A stretch of DNA of 51,995 nt from Nymphaea colorata (GCF_008831285.2 NW_022204745.1:1-51995); one strand, 5' to 3'. Counted from the first letter of the stretch, positions 1 to 11,459 are shown. Made by a program: numbers and translations. Notes: generated by a model from the letters alone, not told the origin.

Positions 1-484
1 AGCTTGGCCGGTAACGCCCTCTCACTCCCCTTGTAGTTTCGCGGGTCGGGTGCACTTGCTTTCGTATTTGCTTGAGCCCGGCTTCGGCCTTGGTTGATTC
101 CAGCGGTACCTCGACGGCCTTGGCCTAGACATGATCGCTAATCAACGAGCCTACCTAGGGTATTGGGTGTGGTTTGTTACGAGTAGTTGTGGTTTGTGTG
201 GTTTGATGGTTTGAATTGAGTGAGTTGCGAGAGTACTATTGTATCGCGCACGGCTGTACGGCCTCACATCCCTCGTAGTTTTCTGTAGTAGGTTTGGACT
301 TAGTTAGGTTTTTTGGGATTACCCCTTCGTGTATTCACGTCCTATTGGGTTTGCGCCGGGGTCCTGTCCGGCCGGGTAGTTCCTTGTATTATTTGTTTAG
401 GTTTTTGGTCTAGATCCCTCGAGGCGATCTTGGCAGTAGGACCTCGACTCCTTGGGTCGGACCGTTGGGGTCGGGATGCTAACA
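1..484 (+). repeat. LTR 3'-end fragment, plus orientation
   Basis: This is the last ~484 bp of the family LTR, reading left to right and ending in TAACA at 480-484. It matches the reverse complement of the left ends of the minus-strand LTRs at 5074, 34237 and 42014. It carries the B/F-type variant with GTGTATTCACGTCC near 330-345. It is followed by a 2-nt spacer and an initiator-Met primer-binding site, so it is a genuine 5'-LTR/internal boundary of a plus-strand element. Its interior has been replaced almost at once by the foldback element at 517. The LTR is cut by the window start. Confidence 0.85.
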
Positions 485-486
485 AT

Positions 487-504
487 TGGTATCAGAGCCA
501 GGTT
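487..504 (+). other. Primer-binding site (initiator tRNA-Met)
   Basis: TGGTATCAGAGCCAGGTT complements the 3' end of plant initiator tRNA-Met over about 18 nt. It lies 2 nt after the LTR end, as expected for a reverse-transcription primer site. The minus-strand copies in the window match only about 13 nt (TGGTATCAGAGCC, then GCC). This copy therefore has the better PBS and may derive from a different, possibly autonomous, relative. Confidence 0.85.
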
Positions 505-964
505 GAGGTTTCATCTGGAAAAATACACCCTATATATCATCCCCCCTGTACCCGGATTTTTCAGAAATTGAAAATACTAGGTTATAAACATTTCTTGCAT
601 GAGAGTTGGAGCTGAGCAAATCGGCCATAAATTGCAATTTGTACTACCTATGCAACCATTTTAACACTCCTTCTAAAAGACAAATACCAGGTTATAAACA
701 TTTAATGCATGAGGGTTATCCTAACTCTCCATGTACATAATCCAGGTTATAAACAATTAATGCAGGAGGGTTGAGGGGTGTGAAACACTTATTTCAATAA
801 TCATAACTCGAATATGAATGAGAGTTGACTAATCCTAACTCTCTGTACAAGTGGGTGGCGTGGCCCGCCCACTTGTGGGACTGTATGTCCGTCAGAGAGT
901 TAGGATTAGTTAACTCTCATTCATAATTTGATGGATAGTTAGTAATTACCATAATCCTAATTCT

Positions 965-1123
965 CAGCATCTATAATCTATCAACTCTCTAAACTACCAT
1001 CCCTCTAATTATTACTACAGCATCTAGAATCTATCAACTCTCTAAACTACCATCCCTCTAATTATTACTACAGAATCTATAATCTATCAACTCTCTAAAC
1101 TACAATCTCTCTAATAATAATGT
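965..1123 (+). repeat. 53-bp tandem repeat x3 in left foldback arm
   Basis: Units starting CAGCATCTATAATC, CAGCATCTAGAATC and CAGAATCTATAATC begin at 965, 1018 and 1071, an exact 53-bp period. Each contains TCAACTCTCTAAACTACCAT or a close variant. The third unit is the most diverged. Confidence 0.85.
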
Positions 1124-1264
1124 CCAAGTTATAAATAATTTTCCATAATCCTAACTCTCTTTGGGGCGTAGTAGTGGACGCCCCACAAGTGGGGTCGTAG
1201 TAGTGGACGACCCCACTTGTACAGAGAGTTAGGATTATGGAAAATTATTTATAACTTGGACATT

Positions 1265-1419
1265 ATTATTAGAGAGATTGTAGTTTAGAGAGTTGATAGA
1301 TTCTAGATTCTGTAGTAATAATTAGAGGGATGGTAGTTTAGAGAGTTGATAGATTCTAGATGCTGTAGTAATAATTAGAGGGATGGTAGTTTAGAGAGTT
1401 GATAGATTATAGATGCTGA
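1265..1419 (-). repeat. 53-bp tandem repeat x3 in right foldback arm
   Basis: This is the mirror copy of the triplication in the left arm (ATGGTAGTTTAGAGAGTTGA units). The triplication therefore predates, or was copied by, whatever process keeps the two arms alike. Confidence 0.85.
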
Positions 1420-1960
1420 GAATTAGGATTATGGTAATTACTAACTATCCATCAAATTATGAATGAGAGTTAACTAATCCTAACTCTCTGACGGACATAC
1501 AGTCCCACAAGTGGGCGGGGTCTACCTACCACGCCGCCCACATTTTGGGCTGTATGCCCTACAAGTGGGTGGGGTCTACCTGCCACACCACCCACTTGTA
1601 CAGAGAGTTAGGATTAGTTAACTCTCATTCACATTCGAGTTATGATTATTGAAATAAGTGTTTCGCACCCCTCAACCCTCCTGCATTAATTGTTTATAAC
1701 CTGGATTATGTACATGGAGAGTTAGGATAAACCCTCATGCATTAAATGTTTATAACCTGGTATTTGTCTTTTAGAAGGAGTGTTAAAATGGTTGCATAGG
1801 TAGTACAAATTGCAATTTATGGCGGATTTGCTCAGCTCCAACTCTCATGCAAGAAATGTTTATAACCTAGTATTTTCAATTTCTGAAAAATCCGGGTACA
1901 GGGGGGGATGATATATAGGGTGTATTTTGTCCTTGTCCTAATTTAGGTAAGTCCTAATTA

Positions 1961-4491
1961 AGGAAGAAGCTGGCTCGGTTCAGGTGGGGTCAAGAGGGGT
2001 AAGCACGAGGTGGCAAGGAGCTAAGGTATGATACCAAAAAGGGAGGAGACGAGCTGGGGCAAGGAGGAGGTGGCACTCTCGTGTGACTTCCCTTCCAAGT
2101 TGGGAAACCGCGTGAGGATGCTAAGGGATGCGGTAAGGCTTGACGAGGGAAGGGAGACCTCGTGTGGGCCAAGGGCAAGATTGGGGCAAGGGGAACGAGA
2201 GGGAGAAGCAAGACGAGGGTGGGTTCTAAGGATGACAAGTGGAATATGTGGGGCCTACAAAGAATTGGTTGACGAGGTGGAAGGAAGGAGCTGGCTCGGT
2301 TTAGGTGGGGTCATGATGAGGGAGCACGAGGTGGAAAGGGGCTTGGGTAAGATACCAAAAATGGAGGAGACGAAGTTGGGAATGGGTTTTGGTAAGTAGG
2401 AGGTGGCGCTACCTCAAGATTCCAACACAAAAGGAAATTTGCGTGTGGTTTCTAAGAAAGCGGTAGAGGACTTAGGTGATGGAGCAAGGAGAAAGCGTGT
2501 GGGGCCAGGCTGCTCGACGAGGGAGGGACTAGCTGGTGAGGTGGCAGGTGGAGTAGGCTAGGATGATGACACGTGGCGACACCAAGGGTTAGGATACAAG
2601 GGAGATTTCGGTTGACTAAAGACAAGGCAACAAAAACGGAATTGGGGGTGGCGCTAAGGATGGATTTCCTAAATCGGTGGGATGCGATGAGGGCTAAGGG
2701 GATATGCGAATGGGACGAGATCAATCAAGGAGGACAGGTGGCTGGGCTAATCTGGGAGGTCATGGGATGGCTGACACGTGGCTAAGGCAACGGCTGGGAT
2801 TAAACAAAACAAGGAAGGAGAGGGGACTTACCAAATGAAGACCGGCGGCCAAGGGAGGTGCGAGCTAGCACCGGCGGCTAGGGTTGAACGCCCTAGTGCG
2901 CTCCTCCAAACAAGGACCAGAATACCCTTGATTTGTAACTAAGCTTTTCCACGATCAGGGGCAGATTAGTCCACACCGGAATTAGCCAAAAGCTGGCCGG
3001 AATCAACAGAAAGTTCACCGGATTTGCTGAATTCAGGCCGAGGCTAGAATACGCGATTAATCAACCGGATGAAGCTCATTTTTCACTATTTGATTCCTCT
3101 TGATGGGGCGTCTTCTTCTTTGTATTCTTTTCTTTATTTTGACGCCGTTTGATGCACCTTGCAAGCCCTTTTTGCTTGCTGGATTTGTGCATCCGTTTTG
3201 CTCAAAAACGGAGGCAACCAAAGAGGCCCTTTTTTGAGGACGCTCGTGGGGAGCCTTCGCGCGTAGCATGAGGGAAAGAACTCAAGAAAGCCAAGGAGTT
3301 CTTGAGACGCGTAAGCAAGAATTTGGTGCTGTTTTCAGCCGTGGGATGAGAGCTCAAACTCTCGGGTGTACACCGAGGGAGTGAAGTCCTCCTTCTAGCC
3401 GAACACAATAACAAATCCGAGCAACGTGTTGCTCACCAACTCTTCTTGTTTTCTCTACGTACTAACCTTAATCTCTTGCGCTACTTTTGATGTCTTTTGC
3501 TGCTGCTACCAGGTCGCCCAAGTTGCTGCAGCCTTCCCGGGATGAAGACAGCCTCACAACCTTCTTTGTGCTTGAGAAGGAAGGCACCGTGCTTTAAGAA
3601 AATGCTCGTGGGGTATTCTTCGTGGTCCGTTGGAGACGCCGTGCGCCGGAGCTTGCTGATTTCCTTTGGCCGTGATCCTTAGGTCGAGGGGAAGAGGAAG
3701 AAACCAGAAAACAAGGACGAGTGGAAGAGGGAGACCTTCGGTTGACAAGAGGGCTGAAGACGATGCAGATCTTCACCTTGGGATTCGAAAGGTAGATGAC
3801 GCCAAGAGAGTTGACGTTAGGCTAGGGAGATACCTTGAGGACGAGTGGAGGAGAAGAGGCTGCGCCATGGATGAGGAGGGACGCCAAGGAGAGAAGGGAG
3901 ACCACCGCGGGAGAGGGGTGAGCCAAGGGGAGTACGAGAGAGAGAAAGGGCATTCCGCCCAACACAATTCCTCAATTCATTTTCATTATTCAAAAGCATA
4001 ACATTTACATGAATTCAATGACTTAAATAATAGCCTAAGCAACTCGGTTCACATTCTGAACCGGTTCACTAAAGAAACAAATCAAAAACGGACTCAAATG
4101 GATCCAAAAACGGAACTCAAATGAAATCCAAAAACGGAGCTCCATGGGATCCAAAAACGGAACTCAATGGGGTCAAAAAACGGAACTCCATGGGGTCCAA
4201 AAACGGAACTCCATGGGATCCAAAAACGAGCTCCAATAACTCAATCCTAATGGACGCTATTCGTCCAAATAAAATGGTCCGTGGATCATTTGGATCCACT
4301 TGCTTGGGCGCATGGTTGAGCTTGGACCGGCTCAACCCCCTTTTGCCGAGGTTCGACCTAGACTACCTCGTGCGAACTCGGATTAGGACTCGACTATAGG
4401 TTAGACCGTTCAAGTTCGGGAAAGTCCTAAAAACGCATCAAAGCCACCTTGAGGTTTAATCCAATTTCGCTCACGCTTGGCCGTTGTTGCT
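1961..4491 (-). repeat. LTR A, truncated at both ends
   Basis: The sequence is collinear with 6978-9327 of the full LTR at 5074-9488. It lacks about 1.9 kb at the U5 end, lost at the foldback junction, and about 160 bp at the U3 tip. It is a mosaic: 1961-2180 follows the B type, while from about 2185 it carries the AACGAGAGGGAGAAGCAAGACG segment typical of the C/D type. It therefore contains two copies (about 1964-2090 and 2278-2405) of a GGAAGGA(A/G)GAGCTGGCTCGG-led block. At its right end GGCCGTTGTTGCT runs directly into ORF sequence through a TGCT microhomology, so the polypurine tract and the ORF 3' half are deleted. Confidence 0.8.
4021..4235 (-). promoter_or_regulatory. LTR A U3: TATA-like box plus short tandem repeats
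   Basis: In element sense a TTATTTAAGT box (4021-4030) lies downstream of a block of about seven repeats built on TCCGTTTTTGGA and a GAGTTCC/CATGGAG spacer (4082-4235). This copy has one more repeat than LTR B. The promoter role is inferred from position only. Confidence 0.5.
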
Positions 4492-5071
4492 GGTTGGGCC
4501 TTTGGTTCTCATTCGTTGTTCTAGGCTGAACCCATTCCAAAGGCCGTGTAGCACAGATTGTCTTGGCTGGGCCAAGTATGCCTTTAGTATCCTTTGACGT
4601 GATACTCGTGCTGCTACTAGGGATAACGCTAGGAGGGGCTCCAAGTATCCCTTTTTCTGAAATTTCAGTCCTTGCACGTTCTGAAGGCTTGAGGGCGCTG
4701 ATATTGGCACACTCCCGACTTGGCACTTCTATCTCTTCATCGCTTGAAGAATCCGTGCTACTATCATCTTCTGTTTCAGACGAAGTCTCTTCTTCGCTTT
4801 CTAATTCGTACTCTTTTGGCACTATTTTCTTAGGCGTCTTTGGAGAAGGGGAGGACTTTTCATCCTCACTAGACGAATCTGATTCAGTTTCAGATTCTGT
4901 AGTAAGCTCAGTCCGTCTATTATCGCTGGCTATTTTCTTGTTTCTGATCGCCTCTCTGTGATCCATCCTGGCGAGCATCGCGTTCATCTTGTTGACCATG
5001 CGCCCAAGCCTAACGGTCCTATGAATCATTCTGTTCAGAATTGTTGGAGTTTCATACGTCTCTGATACCAA
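4427..5071 (-). pseudogene. FHA-like retrotransposon ORF, middle fragment fused to LTR
   Basis: An open frame of 214 codons holds the helical segment (MDHREAIRNKK), the acidic Ser-rich tract and the two KGILG motifs of the element ORF. It then runs out of frame into LTR sequence at 4488. The FHA-coding region, the leader and the C-terminal half are all missing. A second deletion joins CATCTTGTTGA directly to a short unrelated stretch before a degraded PBS (CTCTGATACCA, 5061-5071). Only about 580 bp of the ~3.4-kb interior remains. It is not a functional gene. Confidence 0.8.
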
Positions 5072-5073
5072 TT

Positions 5074-8000
5074 GTTAGGATCCCGACCCCAACGGGCCGA
5101 CCCAAGGAGCCGAGGTCCTACTGCCAAGATCGCCTCGAGGAATCTAGACCAAAAACCTAAACAAATAATACAAGGAACTACCCGGCCGGACAGGACCCCG
5201 GCGCAAACCCAATAGGACGTGAATACACGGAAGGGTAATCCCAAAAACCTATCTAAAGTCAAACCTACTACAGAAAACTACTAGGGATGTGAGGCCGTAC
5301 AACCGTGTGCGATACAGAAATGCTCTTGCAACTCACTCAAGATCAAACCATACAAACCACACAAACCATAACTACGCGTAACAAACCACACCCAATACCC
5401 TAGGTAGGCTCGTCGATTAGCGGTCGTGTCTAGGCCAAGGGCCGTCGAGGTACCGCTGGAACCAACCATGGCCGAAGCCGGGCTCAAGCAAATACGAAAG
5501 CAAATGCACCCGACCCGCGAAACTACAAGGGAGTGAGAGGGCGTTACCGGCCAAGCTAATCTTGGCTTTCAGCAAGAAGGCCACGAGGTGAATCCCCAAC
5601 CTCGGGCAATGCAGCAACAAACGAGGAGGACTCCGGTTGAGGTCGGCAGCGAACTGGATCTCGCGATGAAGTGGACGCTACACCGGAAGTCTTCAAATGG
5701 CTGGCTAGGGATGCCGACGAGTTGCTGGAATACGGCCCTCCTGGCCGTGAGCAAGGGACAGCAGCAAGTCACAAGCTACTGCTGGAAGAGGCCCGCCTGG
5801 CCGTGAAGGGAGCGCGGCAGCAAGGGGTGTGCCGAAGCTGGAAGGGTCCCGCTGTGCGTGGGGATGACCTTCGGAAGGGCTGGGTTCGGTATAGAACCCG
5901 GGAGAGCCTAACTACGGGAAGGAGGAGAGCTCGTCTAGAGCTCGGGCAGACCTAGCTACGAGGGAGGTCCGGCTATGGATGGCTGCTAGGTCGTGGCTTA
6001 GGTGAGCTAAGTCAAGGCTTAGGGACAGCTGGGACAAGGTGGACTAAGGACTGGCTTAGGTTCAGATGCGGCTGGGTTGACTTGAATCAAGTCAAGACGC
6101 TAAGGAATGAGAAGTGCGGAGAGGTGGCGGCTTGGGTCTAGCCGTGCAAGAGGTGGGTCCGAATCACTTAGGCAGCGTTGACCTTGGCTGCCTTAGGACC
6201 TAGGGCTACTTTCCAGAATAAGAGGAAAGGAGGCTCAAGGACGCGGGTTACCAAAATGGGATAAGTCGACTTAGGGGGGTTGACTAGGTTGGCGCGTGAA
6301 GGCTTACTCAAAACGAAGTAAGGCTTGGCGCGGTTGGGACTAACCTAAGGCGACGGAATGGTGGACTCGGCTAAGACTTTCCTAGCTGGTGAGGGTTGAC
6401 TTGGCTGGTCAAGGGTTCCTAAGGGGAGTGAAGCCAGGTGGCGGTTTCCTAACTAAGAAAGAGGGAGATGAGAAGGACGCCAATTGCCAAAGGCACGGGT
6501 TGGCGTGGAGATTTCCTTCCTTAGAGTGAGGAGGGAAGGGGGCGCCCAATTCCAAAATGAATTGAGAGCTAAGAGAGTTGCTAGAGAGAGACTAGCAAAT
6601 TAGGAAATGATTCCAATCTCCTTCCTAATGAATAAGGAGGGAATTGGCTCGGCTTGCTCCCTAAATTCGTGAGTAGGGAGAGGCACGTGGCCTTTGCCAA
6701 AAAAGTAAGTCTTCAACGTTATTGCTCGAGTTCTCTTTCTCTTCTTCTCAACGGACTCAAAGGGGACGAGCAAGGCAAAATGGGAAAGATGGGGGCTAAG
6801 GGGTCACGCTGGATAATACTAAAGTTAAGAGCATGAGGTGGCAAGGGGAGAACTCCATGCGAGAGGGACTAAAGACGGTGGAGGAAAAGAAAGGGGAAAG
6901 TGCGATAACAAGGTTGACTCCAACGTTGACAAGTGTAAACCGTGGGACCTACAAGGAATTGGTTAACGAGGTGGAAGGAAGAAGCTGGCTCGGTTCAGGT
7001 GGGGTCAAGAGCGGTAAGCACGAGGTGGCAAGGAGCTAAGGTAAGATACCAAAAATGGAGGAGACGAGCTGGGGCAAGGAGGAGGTGGCACTCTCGTGTG
7101 ACTTCCCTTCCAAGTTGGGAAACCGCGTGAGGATGCTAAGGGATGCGGTAAGGCTTGACGAGGGAAGGGAGACCTCGTGTGGGCCAAGGGCAAGGGTGGG
7201 CTGTATAGGTGGCAGATGGAGAGGGACTGGGCTGGCGTGATGTTAGGGATATGATTTGGGAGTAGGAGGTGGCACCCTCTCACGACTTCTCCAAAATGGA
7301 AATACGTGTGAGAGTCAACAAAAACGGTAGAGTGGCTGTACGATGGAAAAGGGAAAGACGTGTGGGGCAGGCTGCTCGACAAGGAGGGAGGGGCCAGCTG
7401 GTGAGGTGGCAGGATGGGTAAGCTAGGATTAGGACACGTGGCGACACCAAGGGTGAAGATTAAAGGCTGGACTCGGTTGACTAAAAACAAGGCAACGAAG
7501 TTGGAAAGGGGATTGCGGCAAGGGGGAATCTACCGGATTTGGTGGATTACGATGGGCTATGGATTGATTCTCGGCTGGGACGAGATCAGCCAAGTGGGAC
7601 AGGTGGCTAGGTAAATCTGGGAGGCTAAGGGGATGGCTGACACGTGGTATAGGCAAGGACTGAGATTAAACACAAAAGAGAAGGAATAGGACTTACCAAA
7701 TGAAGACCGGCGGCCAAGGAAACGTGTGAAGCACCGGCGGCTAGGGTGTTTTGCCCTAGTGCGCTCCTCCAATGAATGGACCAGAATACCCTTAAGCTGA
7801 AATTGAACTTGTCCACGGTCAGGGGCAGATTAGTCCACGCCGGAAATAGGCCAAAGTCTGGCCGGAATCAACAGAAATTCCACCGGAGTTGCAGAATTCA
7901 GGCCGAGGCTAGAATACGCGATTAATCAACCGGATGAAGCTCGTTTTTCACTATTTGATTCCTCTTGATGGGGCGTCTTCTTCTTTGTATTCTTTTCTTT

Positions 8001-9488
8001 ATTTTGACGCCGTTTGATGCACTTGCAAGCCCTTTTTGCTTGCTGGATTTGTGCATCCGCTTTGCTCAAAAACGGAGGCAACCAAAGAGGCCCTTTTTTG
8101 AGGACGCTCGTGGGGAGCCTTCGTGCGTAGCGTGAGGGGAAGAGCTTCAAGAATGCCAAGGAGTTCTTGAGACGCGTAAGCAAGGGTTTAATTCTGTTTT
8201 CAGCCGCGGGATGAGAGCTCAATCTCACGGTGTACACCGAGGGATTGAAATCCACCTTCTAGCCGAACTCAAGATCAAAACCGAGCAACGTGTTGCTCAC
8301 CAACTTTTCTTGTTTTCTCTTCGTACTAACCTTTTTCTCTTGCGCTACTTTGATGTCTTTTGCTGCTGCTACCAGGTCGCCCAAGTTGCTGCAGCCTTCC
8401 CGGGATGAAGACAGCCTCACAACCTTCTTTGTGTTTGAGAAGGAAGGCACCGTGCTTCAACAAAATGCTCGTGGGGTATTCTTCGTGGTCCGTTGGAGAC
8501 GCCGTGCGCCGGAGCTTGCTGCTATCCCAAGGCCGTGATCCTTAGGTCGAGGGGGAGAGGAAGAAACCAGAAAACAAGGTCGAGTGGAAGAGGGAGACCT
8601 TCGGTTGACAAGAGGGTAAAGGGATGCGTCCTTCACCTAAGGGGCTGGAATGAAGAGGACGCCATGGAGGATGACGTTAGGGCATGGAGATCCTTGAGGA
8701 CGAGTGGTCGAAGAAGACGTTGCGCCATGGGTGAGGAGGGACGCCAAGGGGATTAGGGAGACCACCGCGGGAGAGGGGTGAGCCAAGGGGAGTACGAGAG
8801 AGAGAAAGGGCATTCCGCCCAACACAATTCCTCAATTCATTTTCATTATTCAAAAGCATACTGATTACATGAAATCAAAGACTTAAATAACTTCCTAATC
8901 AACTCGGTTCACATTCCGAACCGGTTCACTAAAGAAACAAATCAAAAACGGACTCAAATGGATCCAAAAACGGAACTCAAATGAAATCCAAAAACGGAGT
9001 CCATGGGATCCAAAAACGGAACTCAATGGGGTCCAAAAACGGAACTCCATGGGATCCAAAAACGAGCTCCAAAAAATCAATCCTAATGGACGCTATTCGT
9101 CCAAATAAAATGGTCTGTGGATCATTTGGATCCACTTGCTTGGGCGCATGGTTGAGCTTGGACCGGCTCAACCCCCTTTTGCCTAGGTTCGACCTAGACT
9201 ACCTCGTGTGATTGGGTTAGGACTCGACTATTGGTTAGACCATTCAAGTACGGGAGAGTCCTAAAAAACGGATCAAAGCCACCTTGAGGTTTAATCTAAT
9301 TTCGCTCACGCTTGGCCGTTGTTGCTCCGCCCGCTCCGCCCTCTGCAAGAACTCCAAGCTGTAAGTATTCCTCTGAAGCTGGCCTAGATACCTTGCTGGA
9401 CTCACGTCCAGCCCTTACGAGCCTAGTCGGACCCGGCTTGGTCCTTGGTTCAGCCCTTACAAGCTGGCTGGATTTTTGGCTCGTAACA
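5074..9488 (-). repeat. LTR B, full length (4,415 bp)
   Basis: In element sense it starts TGTTACGAGCC (right end, 9488) and ends GGATCCTAACA (left end, 5074), giving TGTTA/TAACA terminal inverted repeats. The right end abuts a polypurine tract. It is closest to LTR F (34237-38641) and both share the GTGAATACACGG variant. The U3 is about 0.6 kb, so R+U5 would be close to 3.8 kb. A splice-donor-like site (TTTG|GTAAGTCC) lies at 7695-7696. The 5980-6420 part is rich in TTGAC cores. It contains only short ORFs, none convincing. Confidence 0.9.
8881..9070 (-). promoter_or_regulatory. LTR B U3: TATA-like box plus tandem repeats
   Basis: The TATA-like box is at 8881-8890, about 600 bp inside the LTR. 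Repeats with CCAAAAACGG cores fill 8942-9070. A conserved AACCGGTT palindrome lies between them near 8920. Confidence 0.5.
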
Positions 9489-11459
9489 GATCCACCCTCC
9501 TTAAAATGAGCTTGTCCCCAAGCTCTTGCTTTACCTTTTTCCGGATGGGTCTGAGTTCCACGTGCTACCCACATAAATTTTTCTTTTGGTCCATAGTCCC
9601 GGGGTAGTACTTCTAAGGAGTTCCTCTGGTTGAGGAAACTTCCTCTCGGCCCTTTCTTGAAAACTTGAGTGAAGACCCGAGTTGTCTTACTCGTTTCTTG
9701 ATGTGTCTTTCTGGGGCCATAGTCTCTAGGCAGCTGCCCGATGTGAAGCCTTTGCTGCCCTTGCAGCTGTTTGCTTCCGCTTATGCTCGCTTTCCGTGTG
9801 GTGGTCTGCCCGTGGTTCTGCGATTGCCAAGTGTTGCTGCTCACTAGGACAGGCCACTGCGCTTCTGCTGCGCGCTTACTATAGTCGGGGCCTAGTAATA
9901 AGCCTGACATGTTTTGGTTAAGGGAGTCATGAGGATCCCTTAACTCCCGACTACAGTTTGGAGAGTCTGGAAATTGGTATGCTCTCCACGCTCTGGGTAG
10001 AGTTCCTCTATATAGTTTCCCAGAGTCGACAAGTTGTGTTGCCGACCACCTTTCCCAGACTGTATCTGACGCTGGGAAGAGGCAAAGGTGGTCACGGTGT
10101 ACTGAGCACCGGCTGCTCCTATGTCTGTCGCTTTAAGGTCATGACGCTCCTCAATAATATTTTCGTTTTCCTCTTCAGACTCAGGGAGGATTCCGTTTGT
10201 CTTTGCTAGGAGCTCTTCTTCAAACTGCTCCCGGATGTTAAGCGGTTTGGTTCTTTGCTTACACCCGGGTTTAGAACCCTTTTTGTTTCTTTTTGAGGCG
10301 GCAACTACCTCTTTTCCTTCTTGGCGCTGAACAAGAGAGGGTCTCTTGTCTTGGGCTCTATTTAGCTTGGCGTTTAGGCTTGCCAATTCTTGAGTCGCCC
10401 CTTGTTGGAGTTTCATACGTGCACTTTTGGGAGACTCAAAGAACTCGTGATCCATACCACCCTCCTTAGGTTGGTTCATAAGGATGCTAGGAGGTGGTAA
10501 CAACCCTTTGCTGCCCGTGGCTGGCTGCCCCATTGTTTCTATCTTTGTTTGCTCACGGGTTTCTTGATTCCATGGCTCATCTGCCCATCTAAAAGGTGAC
10601 GCTAGGGTGAAGATTTCTTCTTTGCTTTGCATCGGCGTCACTTTAGGACTTGCCTCAGGCGTTAGTTCTTCAAGTGGTGTCACCCTACTATCCGCTTGTG
10701 TTAGGCTAGATGAGCACTCTTCGTTTGAGTTTGGACACGCTCTATTGCTTTCCCTTATTTGTTTGACGTCTGGGTAGGTAGGGGAAGTAATCCTTCGTAG
10801 ATGCCATTGGAGTGCTTTGTGTCTCTTCGTCTTGCCGACTTATTCTATTGGTCGGGCCTTTGGTTCTCACTTGTTGTTCTAGGTTGAACCCATTCCAAAG
10901 GCCGCATAGCACTGAATGTCTCGGCTGGGCCAAGTATGCCTTTAGTATCTTTTGACGTGATACTCGTGCTGCTCTTATGAATAGGGATAGGAGGGGCTCC
11001 AAGAATCCCTTTTTCTGAAATTTCAGTCCTTGCACGTTCTGAAGGCTTGAGGGCGCCGATTTTGGCACACTCCCGACTTGGCACTTTTACCTCTTCATCG
11101 CTTGAAGAATCGGTGCTACTCTCATCTTCGGATTCGGACGAAGTCTCTTCTTCGCTTTCTAACTCGTACTCTTTTGGCATTTTGTTCATAGGCGTCTTTA
11201 AGGGAGAAGGAGAGGATTTCTCATCCTCACTAGACGAGTCCGCTTCAGTATCGGATCCAGCCCGTCTATAATCACTTGGTGTTCTCTTATTTCTGTTTGC
11301 CTCTCTATGATCCATCCTGTCGAGCATCTCATTAATCTTTTTGCACACTTCGTCCCAGGTAAGAGACCTTGTGCTTTGGTCATTCTGTTCATAACGCTCT
11401 TCTTCATCACTAGGCTCATAAGAATATTCTTTTTGCTTCTCGACCACGGGGGATACCAA
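9296..11459 (-). pseudogene. FHA-like retrotransposon ORF, copy B, 5'-truncated and frameshifted
   Basis: The frames 10845-11459, 9940-10683 and 9296-9910 together cover the element protein from just after the FHA-like domain to the C-terminus. Breaks are 1-bp losses near 10760 (TTGTTTGACG where other copies have TTGTTCTGACG) and near 9988 (CTCCACG for CTCCAACG). The FHA-coding part and the whole leader are deleted, so the interior is only about 2.1 kb. The C-terminus ends at RERN, as in copy F, about 190 bp inside the LTR. This copy belongs to the same subfamily as copy F. Confidence 0.8.
9489..9507 (-). other. Polypurine tract
   Basis: In element sense the sequence is ATTTTAAGGAGGGTGGATC, immediately before TGTTACG of the LTR. 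The purine run AAGGAGGGTGGA would prime plus-strand DNA synthesis. It is also translated (Phe-Lys-Glu-Gly-Gly-Ser) as part of the element ORF. Confidence 0.75.

Larger units (their letters stand above)
517..1932. mobile_element. Foldback-type DNA element with ~650-700 bp inverted arms
   Basis: Two long arms are reverse complements of each other and meet near 1190. The left end begins GGAAAAATACACCC. The reverse complement of the right end begins GGACAAAATACACCC. Arms share a poly-C stretch after TATATATCAT, three AGGTTATAAAC blocks (about 580, 690, 745) and a 53-bp tandem triplication. The right arm has extra GC-rich CCCACTTGT-type hairpin sequence (1505-1605) absent on the left. I see no transposase ORF and no clear target-site duplication. 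The family is uncertain: the GG(A)...AAAATAC ends would fit a Mutator-like non-autonomous element, but that is inference. Confidence 0.8.

Noticed and set aside
487-504. Part of a tRNA gene
   Set aside because: Only the complement of the tRNA 3' end is present, next to an LTR edge. There is no cloverleaf around it, so it is a primer-binding site.
517-1932. Helitron or autonomous DNA transposon
   Set aside because: Helitrons lack terminal inverted repeats, and no transposase or helicase frame is present between the arms.
3817-3999. About 60-codon ORF just after the TATA-like box (MLLNNENEL...), in element sense
   Set aside because: It could be an upstream ORF of the transcript, but its reading differs between copies (shifted in C, E and G) and there is no independent sign of coding, so I do not annotate it as a gene.
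4082-4235. CRISPR-like short repeats
   Set aside because: Units are contiguous and degenerate, without unique spacers, in a plant LTR.
7005-7490. 161-codon Pro/Ser/Leu-rich ORF in LTR B
   Set aside because: Low-complexity pyrimidine-rich sequence in element sense. The frame is not kept in LTRs C, D or F.
8290-8538. Small conserved ORF in each LTR (MLLTNFSCFLFVLTFF..., also near 24673, 37439, 44307)
   Set aside because: It reads on the strand opposite to the element, the frame is shifted or truncated in several copies, and conservation follows simply from LTR identity. It overlaps other short frames and is most likely a shadow.
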